A stretch of DNA of 16,012 bases, from assembly GCA_001275005.1 (NCBI GenBank), contig JWZX01000609.1, positions 1 to 16,012 of the forward strand, given 5' to 3'. The notes beneath the pieces were generated by a model that was not told the origin of the DNA, made no database searches, and saw only the letters and a program-made list of their open reading frames with translations. This document shows positions 1-7,640 of the stretch, one piece after another (the stretch's first letter is position 1; every line of letters starts with the position of its first letter). The position numbers and the translations under genes are program-made. This stretch comes from Chrysochromulina tobinii (lineage: Eukaryota > Haptophyta > Prymnesiales > Chrysochromulinaceae).

Positions 1-499
1 CGTCCGGAAAAGAACAGAGGTTCGAGTTCCGCAAACGTGTCGGTCGGGTAAAAGATAACTGGGGCGCTGTTCAGCGCTGTGACCAGCACTCTACCCCGGA
101 CCGGGTGCCGGGTCCCGGACCGCGCGCGGTGCCGAAGGGCGTTCCCGCGCCGCGGCGTGCGGGCTGCTGCGCCGGCGCGCGGCGCGGCAGGCGTGCGAGG
201 CGAGGCGCGCCGGACGGGCCGCGCGTCGGATTCCCCTCCGAGCTCCGTCGCGCAAACCGCAATCTCGAATGAATCATCCCGTCCGATTCATCTTCATCTG
301 ACATCTCACCCACACATCGACGTAAAAGCAAGCAACCAACAAGCAACCTGTCACCGCGGCCGCTTCCAGCACGCTCACTTTCACACCACTTGCAAAGAGC
401 GCACATTTAACACCAAGCTCGTCACAGTGACGTTCATCGTCTCCGTCGCGTGTGCACCATTCGCCACGGCTTCATCGCCACCGTCGGCGTCGGCGCTTC
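1..499. other. Left-edge region without a supported gene
   Basis: I find no coding region here that I trust. The forward open frame over 79-552 is arginine/proline-rich GC-driven sequence and runs antisense into the ankyrin gene. The stretch holds one copy of the 88-bp repeat (88-175), very GC-rich sequence to about 235, then more balanced sequence that should be the 3' flank of the ankyrin gene read leftward. A 13-nt perfect palindrome, CGTCACAGTGACG, sits at 420-432. No AATAAA-type poly(A) signal is seen downstream of the ankyrin stop at 500. Confidence 0.6.
88..175 (+). repeat. 88-bp direct repeat, left copy
   Basis: Positions 88-175 match 15925-16012 exactly, base for base, in the same orientation. 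The match begins at ACTCTACCCC and includes a self-complementary-looking core of CCGGACC, GGGTGCCGGG and TCCCGGACC words. The left copy starts 87 bp inside the window, whereas the right copy runs to the last base, so the true repeat is probably longer than 88 bp. The sequence before the two copies differs (CCAGC against a run of A), so this is not a simple circular overlap. The likely reading is a dispersed repeat that stopped assembly at the right edge. Confidence 0.9.
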
Positions 500-3016
500 T
501 CACGCGAGCTCGTGCACCTCGGCGCCCGCCTCGGCGCCGTGGAGGCGCGTGAACGCCTCCTCGACAGACATGCCCAGCATCGACGCCACGTCGACGCCCT
601 GCCGCGCGAGCGCCGAGACGAGCACTTGCATGCACGAAGGGTCGCCGCTCGCGAGCGCATGCACGAGCTCCGGGCAGCCTGCGAGGACGGTGGCCGGGCT
701 GAGCAGACCCGGCGAGAGCGTGAGCAGCTCGGCGGCGCAGTCGGCGTGGCCACAGGCGCACGCCAGTGCGAGGGCACTCAGTCCGTCCTCCGTGATCGAC
801 AACACGTCCGCCCCAGCCGCCACGAGGACCGTGAGGCCGTGGAGGTTACCGGAGGCGGCTGCGCAGTGGAGCGGCCGCCACCCCGCCTCGGAGAGCGCCT
901 CCAGTTGTGAAGCCCCCACAGCGCTCGCGAGCACCCTCGCGAGCACGTCCGGGTCGCCGCCTAGGGCGGCGCAGTGCAGTGCCGGCAGCCTGCTGCTGCT
1001 GCTGCGCCATGCGCCATGGGAGAGAGCGGTGGCGACGCACTCGGCATGGCCACCCAGCGCCGCGCACTCGAGCACACTCAGCCCCGAATCGGTCTGTGCC
1101 TCGAGGAGTCCAGGCGCCGTCTCGAGCAGCCGTTCGAGCAGCCGCGGGGCACCTGACCAAGCGGCAAGGTGTGCTGCGCTCACGTCACCGGCCATCAGCA
1201 CCGTCGCCGAGGCGCCGGCATCGAGGAGCGCGTCCGCGGCCGCCTCAGCACGAGCGCCGCGGACGGCCGCCAAATGGAGCGCCGTCGCGTCGCCGAGCGC
1301 CGTCGAGGGCGCGTCGAGGGCGCGGGCATCGAGCGCGCCGCAGAGCGCGCGCACGCCCTCGGCGCGCCCGTTGAGAGCCGCGAGATGGAGCGCCGTACTG
1401 CCGAAGCGATCAACGCCGGCGGCGGCCTCGGGGCCAGCGGCGACGGCCGCCTCGCGGATGGCGTGAGCATCGCCGTGCCATGCCGCGCGTAGGAGGACGG
1501 CCAGAGCGGGCGACGGCGGCGCAAACGGCACCGTCGCTGCGTAGGCTGCTGGTGGCGCGGCCTCGAGGGCATCGAAGGCGGCAAATCCCGACAGGCCGCT
1601 TTTGTGCTTTGAAGGTAGGATCTGGATTGCGCAGCCAGCGTCCCCGGTCGCGGGAGGCGCCTTGGGCGGTAGGACGGCGAAGCCGCCCACGCCACTGTGA
1701 ATGCTCATGTCATGGTCGATGGCATCCAGGGGAGCACTGTGAAGCTTGGCTGAGCGCATGCGCACGATGAGATCGTCATCGTCGTCTCCCAGGTCCATGT
1801 CCACGCCGCCGCCGCCGCCGCGGAAGGTGCCGAAGCCCAAGTTGAAGCCGCCGCCACTCCCATCGGTGCCGATCGCGGCCAGTGGCTCGAGCTCCGGCGA
1901 CGAGGGCGAGTCATCGGACGAGGCGAGAAGCAGCAGCTCGTCCATGCTGAACTCGGGCTCGGGCACGTCGACGGCAGGGCCGAGGCCAAAGACGGCGCGC
2001 GCGCTGGCGGTGGTGGCGCCCGAGACGACGCCGAGGCTGCGCTTCTTGTAGGCGACGGTGCCGCGCACGACGCCCGTCGCGGTATCGATCATCGACTGCA
2101 GCTTCTGATCGTTGAGAGAGTTGCGTGGGTTGTCCCCCTTGCAGAGCTTGCACAGCGTCGCTTTGCCCACCTCGGTCGCGGCCATCGCGGCAAACTGCCC
2201 AATGGTGCTGACGCCGTGGAGCTGCAGGCGCGAGACGTACCGTGCGCCCACACCCGGGATCTGGGAGATCGAGTCGTCGCCCGTGAGCTCCGCCTCTGAC
2301 TTGCGCCGCTTGGACCACATCCGACCCACTTGGATGGTGATGGGGCCGACTTGCAGTTGCTCGATCGTGACGCCGGGGGGCGCGCGCTCGACGTCTATGA
2401 GCATGGTGAAGCTGCCATAGTGCTTGGAGGAGGGCTCGGCGATGCGCAGGTTGTCCCACTCGGCCAGACCCGCGAGCCCCGCCCGCGCGTTCCGCTCGCC
2501 GACCAGGAGCTCACCCGAACCGTTTGCCTTCTGCTCCTCTGGCAGGCCACGGCCGTTGAGCATTGAGACACGCAGCGTCACGTCGGCGTGCGGGTAGAGC
2601 TTGCCCGACGGCAGGCGCAGCTGCACGGCGAAGCGCGGCAGCGTCTTGTGCTCGTACCACGCCGACTCGGGCGGCGGCATGAAGCTGGCCTGCAGTGTGA
2701 CGGGGGCGCCGTTGCTCGGCGTCGGGGGGTCCGCGTCGCACGTGCTCGCCGACGATGGGCTCGACGGAGGGAAGGAGCCGCAGGTACTGCTGCCGCTGCT
2801 GCCCGAGGCCGCCATCTGCTCTTTGAAGCTCGCCACCTCCAAAAGGTAGGACTGGATCATGGATTTCAGCTCGAGCACCTCCTTGCGATACTCCATCACC
2901 TGCTCGGGAGCCGAATTCATGATCTCCAAGCACGTTACGCGAACCATCGACTGCATCTTCGCCATGGAGACGAAGTCGGTGCGCTCCGCGAGCAGCGCCT
3001 CGACCGCCGGCTCCAT
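500..3016 (-). CDS. Multidomain ankyrin-repeat protein with helix-hairpin-helix-like segment
   Basis: The frame is open to 3070, but its first codon there is GTG; the first ATG is at 3016 in a good context (CCCCATGGAG), giving 838 residues. The N-terminus (about 1-70) is helical with a heptad-like EYRKEVLELKSMIQSYLLEV stretch, followed by a Ser/Pro linker. Residues 125-235 look like a beta-rich domain ending in GPITIQVGRMWSKRRK, with a basic cluster (SKRRK, about 235-239) that could be a nuclear signal. Residues about 250-281 (SISQIPGVGARYVSRLQLHG) resemble a helix-hairpin-helix of the DUF4332 kind. A Gly-rich and Asp-rich low-complexity linker follows. Ankyrin repeats fill about 536-770, with STALHLAALNG, ATALHLAAVRG, AAHLAAWSG, ALHCAALGG and RPLHCAAASGN. 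Ankyrin repeats bind proteins; the partner is unknown. The beta domain recalls plant CBP60 or Rel-like folds only loosely, so a regulatory nuclear role is inference. It ends in TGA at 500-502. Confidence 0.85.
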   Translation of the reverse strand: MEPAVEALLAERTDFVSMAKMQSMVRVTCLEIMNSAPEQVMEYRKEVLELKSMIQSYLLEVASFKEQMAASGSSGSSTCGSFPPSSPSSASTCDADPPTPSNGAPVTLQASFMPPPESAWYEHKTLPRFAVQLRLPSGKLYPHADVTLRVSMLNGRGLPEEQKANGSGELLVGERNARAGLAGLAEWDNLRIAEPSSKHYGSFTMLIDVERAPPGVTIEQLQVGPITIQVGRMWSKRRKSEAELTGDDSISQIPGVGARYVSRLQLHGVSTIGQFAAMAATEVGKATLCKLCKGDNPRNSLNDQKLQSMIDTATGVVRGTVAYKKRSLGVVSGATTASARAVFGLGPAVDVPEPEFSMDELLLLASSDDSPSSPELEPLAAIGTDGSGGGFNLGFGTFRGGGGGVDMDLGDDDDDLIVRMRSAKLHSAPLDAIDHDMSIHSGVGGFAVLPPKAPPATGDAGCAIQILPSKHKSGLSGFAAFDALEAAPPAAYAATVPFAPPSPALAVLLRAAWHGDAHAIREAAVAAGPEAAAGVDRFGSTALHLAALNGRAEGVRALCGALDARALDAPSTALGDATALHLAAVRGARAEAAADALLDAGASATVLMAGDVSAAHLAAWSGAPRLLERLLETAPGLLEAQTDSGLSVLECAALGGHAECVATALSHGAWRSSSSRLPALHCAALGGDPDVLARVLASAVGASQLEALSEAGWRPLHCAAASGNLHGLTVLVAAGADVLSITEDGLSALALACACGHADCAAELLTLSPGLLSPATVLAGCPELVHALASGDPSCMQVLVSALARQGVDVASMLGMSVEEAFTRLHGAEAGAEVHELA

Positions 3017-3105
3017 GGGGCCGTGGAGAGCAGCGCGCGTCAAGACGAGTTCCGCCGCCGTGAGGAACACAGCTCGTGAACGTATCCTATGTGAACGTGA
3101 ACACG

Positions 3106-3115
3106 TTTATTTATA
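3106..3115 (-). promoter_or_regulatory. TATA box (TATAAATA) overlapping an AATAAA poly(A) signal
   Basis: Read on the minus strand, 3115-3108 is TATAAATA and 3111-3106 is AATAAA. The element starts 3 nt after the stop codon of the methyltransferase-like gene (TGA at 3121-3119) and lies about 92 bp upstream of the ankyrin gene ATG at 3016. A start of transcription about 25-30 bp downstream would fall near 3080 and leave a leader of about 65 nt. It is the only clear TATA box I see in front of any gene here. The same bases are well placed to be the poly(A) signal of the upstream gene. Double use is inference. Confidence 0.55.
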
Positions 3116-3118
3116 ATT

Positions 3119-4243
3119 TCACCATCTTGTGCCTTCGGTCGACCCCCCGCCCAAGGCATCCGGCCGGAAATCGCTGCTCACGCGGTTCCGCCTGGCGTTC
3201 ATAGGAGACTTGGGTGCAGCAGGGTCCACCCGCGGAGGCATGGTCGGAGGGACCACAGGGGCCGCCAAATCCATCACTGGCGCACTCGCAGGAGAGGCCA
3301 CAGCCAGAGAGGCCACCGCTGGAGACGCGAGGCTCGTTGAAGTGCGCGAGGCGAGGAGGATACGATTCATCGGAGTGATGCTCTGTGGAATGGCCTTCCA
3401 ACGGACCTCGTAGCCGTGCATCTGAAGATCATACGTGCGCTGCACATCCGACGCGAGGGGCGTCCCGAGCGACTGCACCAGAGCCGTGGGAGCTTGGGCC
3501 GCATCCGAAGGGTAGCAGCAGGGCATCAGAGCGATCGAGCGAGCCTCGGCCTCGGCGGCGGCGGCGATGATCCGGTCGGTGAGCGACTTGCAGCCGTGCA
3601 CGCACACCACTGCTGCGCCGCCGCGGGGCAGAGGGTCCGAAGGCAGAATCTTCTTCTGTTCGTAAGTGATGCGCCCACTCACCCAGGGCGCGACCTCCAC
3701 CGCGGCAGATACCACCTCGTCAAAGGCCTTGGGGCGGCGCGGGTCGCGGATGATGACGCGCTCAAAGTCTTTCGATTTGAAGAGGGCCACGAGCGTGCCA
3801 ACGAGGCCGTGGCCACCCGCCACATCAATGAGCAGCCCGTCATCAGCTACCAACGTGCCCTGCACCTGCGCAAAGAACTCGCAGGCCTCGAAAAACTCCT
3901 TGCGGTCGATGCATCTCCTCGTGGCCACTGCCATGGCGAATCGGCTCATGAGCGAATCGCCGTGAAAGAGCTCAACGGTCGGGTCCACGACACGCGAGGC
4001 ATTCGTGTCAAGGTGGAGCCGGAACCGTCGGCCAGCATTCACGGTTCGCCTCGTCGTCTCGTTGTTGAGCGCGGGCCAGGCCTTGAAGGCTGCATCCGAA
4101 GATTGTGCTACGCCCTTTGTCGGGAACGATGGCGCCGTCGTGCGACGCGGTAGCCGTAGATCGGCAAGCGCCGCTGATTCGGCAGGAGCAGCCAGGAAGA
4201 CGAGAGAGAGCAGCCAGGAAGACGGGCCGACTGCTCTCATCAT
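3119..4243 (-). CDS. SAM-dependent methyltransferase-like protein with signal peptide
   Basis: The frame extends to 4255 only through a TTG, so the first ATG at 4243 is preferred (374 aa; a second ATG follows directly). The N-terminus, MMRAVGPSSWLLSLVFLAAP, is a good signal-peptide or plastid-targeting pre-sequence with a hydrophobic core and small residues before AESAA. A Rossmann-type methyltransferase core follows: motif I LLIDVAGGHGLVG near 138-149, a strand FERVIIRDPRRP, then VVCVHGCKSLTD near 212-223 and ALMPCCYP near 238-245. The HGC..LTD and MPCCY pair is typical of the Methyltransf_32 / METTL25-like group, whose substrates are mostly uncharacterised. The last 80 residues are Ala/Pro/Ser-rich and non-conserved in appearance. 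Odd: a secretory-type leader on a family usually without one suggests an organelle or endomembrane location. The substrate cannot be named. Confidence 0.8.
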   Translation of the reverse strand: MMRAVGPSSWLLSLVFLAAPAESAALADLRLPRRTTAPSFPTKGVAQSSDAAFKAWPALNNETTRRTVNAGRRFRLHLDTNASRVVDPTVELFHGDSLMSRFAMAVATRRCIDRKEFFEACEFFAQVQGTLVADDGLLIDVAGGHGLVGTLVALFKSKDFERVIIRDPRRPKAFDEVVSAAVEVAPWVSGRITYEQKKILPSDPLPRGGAAVVCVHGCKSLTDRIIAAAAEAEARSIALMPCCYPSDAAQAPTALVQSLGTPLASDVQRTYDLQMHGYEVRWKAIPQSITPMNRILLASRTSTSLASPAVASLAVASPASAPVMDLAAPVVPPTMPPRVDPAAPKSPMNARRNRVSSDFRPDALGGGSTEGTRW

Positions 4244-4874
4244 TTTTGTGCGCAATCAAGTCAAGTTGCAAAGTCAAGTCAAGTCAGTCAGTCACGTCGC
4301 GGTCCCCCACGCTCACTCCACAAGTCACACACCAACCCAAAAATCCTTTTTAACACACACCTCATGGCGCCAGCATTTTGGGCGCCACACTGCGAGCTCT
4401 CACTCTCTATATGGTAACCAGCTGTGCTGCCCATGGGCCATGTGCGGGGCGTTGCAGCGCTGCTGTCTGCGGCCTGAGTCAAAAGGACTTTCACTCGTGA
4501 CCATCGTCGAGTTCTCCATCCGTTCTTCTATCGTGATAGGAATCCGTGAGTGTGTCGCGTTTCGTGTCAGAAATCACAAGACACAGTGAGACCATTCACA
4601 CGGCACACTCAATCGTGGGCACAGCAGAGGGGAAGGGGAAGCCTAGGGGAAGCCGGGCATGGTGCGCGCGATAGCCGATGCGGAGGTAGCGCTCCAGTCG
4701 TAGAGTCACCGTACTCGTCACTCGATCTTCTTGGGGCTGGTGAAATTACCGTACTTGGTCTGTCCGTTAACGTGTCGTGGAGGTCGAGGTGCTCGGGGAG
4801 CACGTTGATGATGTCCACTTGACGTTTCGAATTCCGTGAAACGGCTGTGACCAACCACTATTACGCCGGGTTAT
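4244..4874. other. Intergenic region with 5'-leader short repeats
   Basis: This gap separates the 5' end of the methyltransferase-like gene from the 3' end of the SHIPPO gene, both on the minus strand. Near 4255-4294 the sequence is a degenerate AAGTC/CAAGT short tandem repeat, directly upstream of the methyltransferase ATG and probably in its leader or core promoter. No TATA box is seen. A purine-rich GGGGAAGGGGAAG run lies near 4630, and paired sequences near 4830-4884 are listed separately. Short frames here have no recognisable protein. Confidence 0.55.
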
Positions 4875-4884
4875 TCACGGAATT
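4823..4884 (-). other. Inverted repeats at the SHIPPO gene stop codon, possible 3'-end RNA hairpin
   Basis: AATTCCGTGAA at 4830-4840 is exactly complementary to TTCACGGAATT at 4874-4884, an 11-bp stem with a 33-nt loop. The right arm contains the TGA stop (4875-4877) of the SHIPPO gene. A competing shorter pair, CGTTTC at 4823-4828 with GAAACG at 4838-4843, overlaps the left arm. In the minus-strand transcript these would fold around the translation stop. A role in 3'-end processing or RNA stability is inference. Confidence 0.35.
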
Positions 4885-5987
4885 GGAAACGTTCTGCAGA
4901 CCCAATGAGGTGCCATGAGGTGCCTCTCGACCCGCGTCGCGCTTGCTTGCAGCTGCTCCTCCGCGTCGTCTCGGCACGCGTACCGCGCTGGCCCAACCTT
5001 CATCACGTCAGCGTGCCGTGCGTGGCTCAGATCGGCACGGAGCCACGCCTCGTCCGTGTCTTCCGCCGCGACTAGCTCGCGCTCGCTCGCGCGCTCCGCC
5101 ACGCCGCGAAAATGCGCCGCCTGCGCGGGCGGTAAGGTCAGCTGAAGGTAGCCGACCAGATCAGTGATGCGCTCGCGAATCTTGAGGGTTCGTTGTGCGA
5201 CGAGCACGGCGCGCTCGGCCGCCTTGGCATCGGCCTTGGCGCGCTGCACCTGCTGCCACTGGCGCATCTCCGCTGCGCGTTCGTAACCGCGACGGCGTGC
5301 ATTCGCGTGCGCGAGGTGCTTGAGAGACGAGCGCCATTTCTCCTCGTGCCCATGCTCGTCGTGCCTGTGGTTCGTAAAGCTCCTTCCATCCTGCCCGAGG
5401 CTGCTGCGGTGTGAGGAGCTGTAATGCTGCTCGACGGGGGTGCTCGTGCGCGCATGGCCAGGGGTGCGCAAGAGTGGTGCCGAAGAAAGCCCCTCGTCGA
5501 TCCGGATGCTCTTCGTCCAGTCGGGCGGCAGCACGCGGCCTGGGACGCGGCTTACCACGCTCGGGCCAACGTGAGCAGCCGAGGAGCTCGACGACGTGTA
5601 CAGCCGAACCCCCGAGGGCGACTCCACGAAGCCGAATGAGTCATAGAATGAGCCCGCGGACCGTGTGTGGAACTGAGGCGTCGCGCTCTTGAGGGTCCTG
5701 CGCGGGCCGTCACGTCCCGTCACGACACGCTGGCGTGCTAGCTCCTCCCGCGTCAGCATGAGCGCTGGCGCAGGTAGCCGGTAAGAGCCCGGGCCGGGAA
5801 AGCCCTCCGAGCCCTTGACCACATAGCTTGGTCGGGCTCCGCTCATACGGAACGAGGCCGAGACCAACGACGGCGCGTGCTCGCGCGCATATTTTCCATA
5901 ATGCCGTTCGGGGGACAGCGAACGCCTCGGCGACAGCTCGAGTAGCTCCGAAGAAAACGTCGAGGACAGCTGATCCGATGAGGACAT
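4875..5987 (-). CDS. SHIPPO/ODF3-motif axonemal-type protein
   Basis: A 370-residue protein starting at ATG 5987 (context CTGCATGTCC) and ending in TGA at 4875-4877. Residues 50-72 carry a STPGR/SHIPPO motif: PSYVVKGSEGFPGPGSYRLP, with the diagnostic PGPGSY at 64-69. Motifs of this kind occur in ODF3/SHIPPO and related microtubule-associated proteins of flagella. The middle is Ser/Arg/Pro-rich and disordered. The region from about 230 to 290 (EEKWRSSLKHLAHANARR, then AEMRQWQQVQRAKADAKAAER) is strongly helical and probably coiled coil. No enzyme motifs or membrane segments are visible. Only one clear motif copy is present, so assignment to flagella is likely but not certain. It lies near other candidate flagellar genes, a TTLL enzyme among them. 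Confidence 0.72.
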   Translation of the reverse strand: MSSSDQLSSTFSSELLELSPRRSLSPERHYGKYAREHAPSLVSASFRMSGARPSYVVKGSEGFPGPGSYRLPAPALMLTREELARQRVVTGRDGPRRTLKSATPQFHTRSAGSFYDSFGFVESPSGVRLYTSSSSSAAHVGPSVVSRVPGRVLPPDWTKSIRIDEGLSSAPLLRTPGHARTSTPVEQHYSSSHRSSLGQDGRSFTNHRHDEHGHEEKWRSSLKHLAHANARRRGYERAAEMRQWQQVQRAKADAKAAERAVLVAQRTLKIRERITDLVGYLQLTLPPAQAAHFRGVAERASERELVAAEDTDEAWLRADLSHARHADVMKVGPARYACRDDAEEQLQASATRVERHLMAPHWVCRTFPIP

Positions 5988-6453
5988 GCAGACCGGGAGG
6001 TTCGCCCATTTCTAGTTTCTACAGTCGCTTCGTTTCAAGAAACGGCAATCGTATAGCGCGGCGCAAATAAGCATGCATCCAGCGGGGAGTAGGCCCGCAA
6101 GGCTCTAGAGGCGCGCCAGGGCCAGTCAGTATTTCCCAGCTATTTCCGCCATCACTTGCGTTGTATCTGAGTTTCACGACACTCGGACACAGTGGTACAG
6201 CCCTACAGCCTGTCAGCCTGGCACCCTGGCCCTCAGCTGTATATCCGTCTTATACGCTAGAGCTGTGATTTCCAATGGTGGCCGTGAAGGGGCGGCGCTT
6301 ATGGCGGCGCTCCTTCGGCGACCATCAATAATAATGCGCGCCCCTCGCTCGAAAGGAGCCAGTGGCTTGGCCTGCAAAAGCCCTTGTGTCGAACTCTCGC
6401 GTCAACCGCCGTCTGCATCAATAGCATCAAATAGCATGCATGTGGCCGATTGG
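5988..6453. other. Intergenic region between the SHIPPO and SGNH hydrolase genes
   Basis: This 466-bp gap contains the presumed promoter of the SHIPPO gene and the 3' flank of the hydrolase gene, both read leftward. A 14-bp palindrome lies close to the SHIPPO start. Short degenerate repeats of ACAGCC/CAGCCTG occur near 6200-6235, and ATAGCATCAAATAGCATG near 6421-6438 is a small direct repeat. No convincing coding frame or RNA gene was found. Confidence 0.5.
6031..6044. promoter_or_regulatory. 14-bp perfect palindrome CGTTTCAAGAAACG
   Basis: CGTTTCAAGAAACG is a perfect palindrome 44-57 bp upstream of the SHIPPO ATG at 5987. With the preceding bases it reads TTC-gt-TTC-aa-GAA, and the TTCnnGAA core resembles a heat-shock-factor half-site pair. 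The position suits a promoter or leader element. The related words CGTTTC and GAAACG also pair at 4823-4843 at the other end of the same gene. Function is inference. Confidence 0.35.
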
Positions 6454-7640
6454 TCACGCGGCGGCGGGCGGCAAGCCGCTCACCTTCCACGTGGCCAGCA
6501 GCTCGCTCGCGAGCAGCTCCGCCCAGACGACGTACCCCGCGTCGTTCGGGTGCATGCCGTCCGACGCAAAGTAAGGCACCCCGTCAAGCAGCCTCGTCAC
6601 CAGACTCGGGGGTGGCGCCACAAACGCTATCTTGCCGCCGCCGGTGCCAGCGGCTAGCTCGCGCGCGTAGGCAGCTTCGGCCGCACGACGCTTCTGGTCC
6701 TCCCACAGCCGCGTGATCGCCCGCGTCGCCGCCGACATCGGCCAAAGGTCATTGAAGCGCGGCACTGCCTCGATGGGGCAGCCAGCGAGGAGGAGCGTGG
6801 AGGGAGATCCCGCCATCTCGTGGACCGAGCACAGGAGGGACTCCATGAGCTCGCCTGCATGCAATCAGGGAGGTAATCAGAGCGTAATCAGAGTGCATCT
6901 GGGTCGCTGAGCTCGCCTGCATGCAATCAGAGGGGTAATCAGAGTGTCATCAGAGCGCAATCAGAGGGCATCTGGTCGCTGAGCTCGCCAAATCTCCACG
7001 GGTGGAGGCGCGGGTTGGCGAAGAGCAGGCACTCCTTGATGTCGTTCAGGCCCGTCATCACGATCACCGCGTCCACCCTCTGCCCCTCGCCGCTCGCAGT
7101 CACGCGCTGGATCTCCGACTGCAGCATCGGTAGCATTCGCGTGCGGAGCATCGAGACGTCGGCACCCGTCTCGCCAACGCATGACCAGGCGACGGAGGTG
7201 CCAAGCTGCTGCGCGAGCAGCTCGGCCACGCGCCGCGGCAGCACCGGCCCTCGCGCCTCTGACGCCTCCGCACTGCAGCCCACGCCCGTCACAAGCGAAT
7301 CGCCGAGGAAGACGATGTTGAGTTGGCGCGGGGGCGGATCCGCGGAGCGCAGCCAGCCGCGGCCGGCGGCAGCGGAAGAGACGGCCGTCGGCTGCTCCAC
7401 GCCCGCGAGCGGACCGCGCGCGTCCGGAGGCAGCCGGAACTTGGCGCGCACGTATAGCATCTCGCCCACGAGGAGTGCGGCGCCGGCGCCGGCGCCGTAG
7501 AGCGTGGCGCGTCGCGCCATGCTCCAAATGCTCGAGGCTGTGGGGCCATGCGCTGCTGCCGCTGCGGTCGTTAGGCCGCGGCTCGGGACCCGAAGCAGTG
7601 GCCGGAGCTTGAGCGTGAGTGCCGCGTTACGATGCAGCAT
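6454..7640 (-). CDS. SGNH/GDSL-family hydrolase, two exons
   Basis: Exon 1 is 7640-6989 and exon 2 is 6854-6454; joining them keeps frame (652 + 401 nt) and gives 350 residues. The frame upstream of 7640 begins with GTG, so the ATG at 7640 is chosen. The N-terminus MLHRNAALTLKLRPLLRVPS is basic and amphipathic, like a mitochondrial or plastid pre-sequence, and a hydrophobic ATLYGAGAGAALLVGEMLYV segment follows, a possible membrane anchor. Catalytic blocks are in order: block I IVFLGDSLVTG with Ser115, block II SCVGETGADVSML with the oxyanion Gly near 156, block III VIVMTGLNDI with Asn199, and block V SDGMHPNDAGY with Asp316 and His319. All four SGNH residues are present, so an active esterase, lipase or acylhydrolase is expected; the substrate is unknown. 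Block V depends on correct splicing, because intron retention gives a stop soon after GELSDQ. Confidence 0.87.
6846..6988 (-). repeat. Tandemly duplicated intron units bounded by 9-bp direct repeats
   Basis: The 9-mer GCGAGCTCA occurs three times on the minus strand: 6988-6980, 6916-6908 and 6854-6846. The two intervals between them are related units of 72 and 62 bp. Each begins GCGAGCTCAGCGACC, passes through AGATGC, and ends TGATTGCATGCAG. Inside, each unit consists of 11-12-bp repeats of CTCTGATTRC (four in the upstream unit, three in the downstream one). Both units therefore start with a GC donor-like sequence and end with an acceptor-like CAG. Confidence 0.85.
6855..6988 (-). other. GC-AG intron of the SGNH hydrolase gene
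   Basis: The coding frame is interrupted at codon 218 (AGA TTT G|GC GAG CTC). The only junction I found that restores both frame and the RFGELMESLL continuation uses a GC donor (GCGAGC) at 6988 and an AG acceptor (GCATGCAG) ending at 6855. The intron is 134 nt, phase 1. The donor is the minor GC type. The identical 9-mer GCGAGCTCA starts the intron and starts exon 2, so the intron looks like an insert flanked by a direct repeat. Confidence 0.8.

Noticed and set aside
18-45. tRNA T-arm-like GGTTCGAGTTCC
   Set aside because: The flanking bases do not form the T stem and no acceptor or anticodon arms can be placed.
450-1466. Forward 338-residue open frame
   Set aside because: It is antisense to the ankyrin gene and its Ala/Ser/Arg-rich composition is a by-product of GC-rich codons; no domain is visible.
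3017-3070. Ankyrin protein starting at 3070
   Set aside because: That codon is GTG; the first ATG, with a good context, is at 3016. The same reasoning moved the starts at 4255, 7667, 9950 and 13021 to the first ATG.
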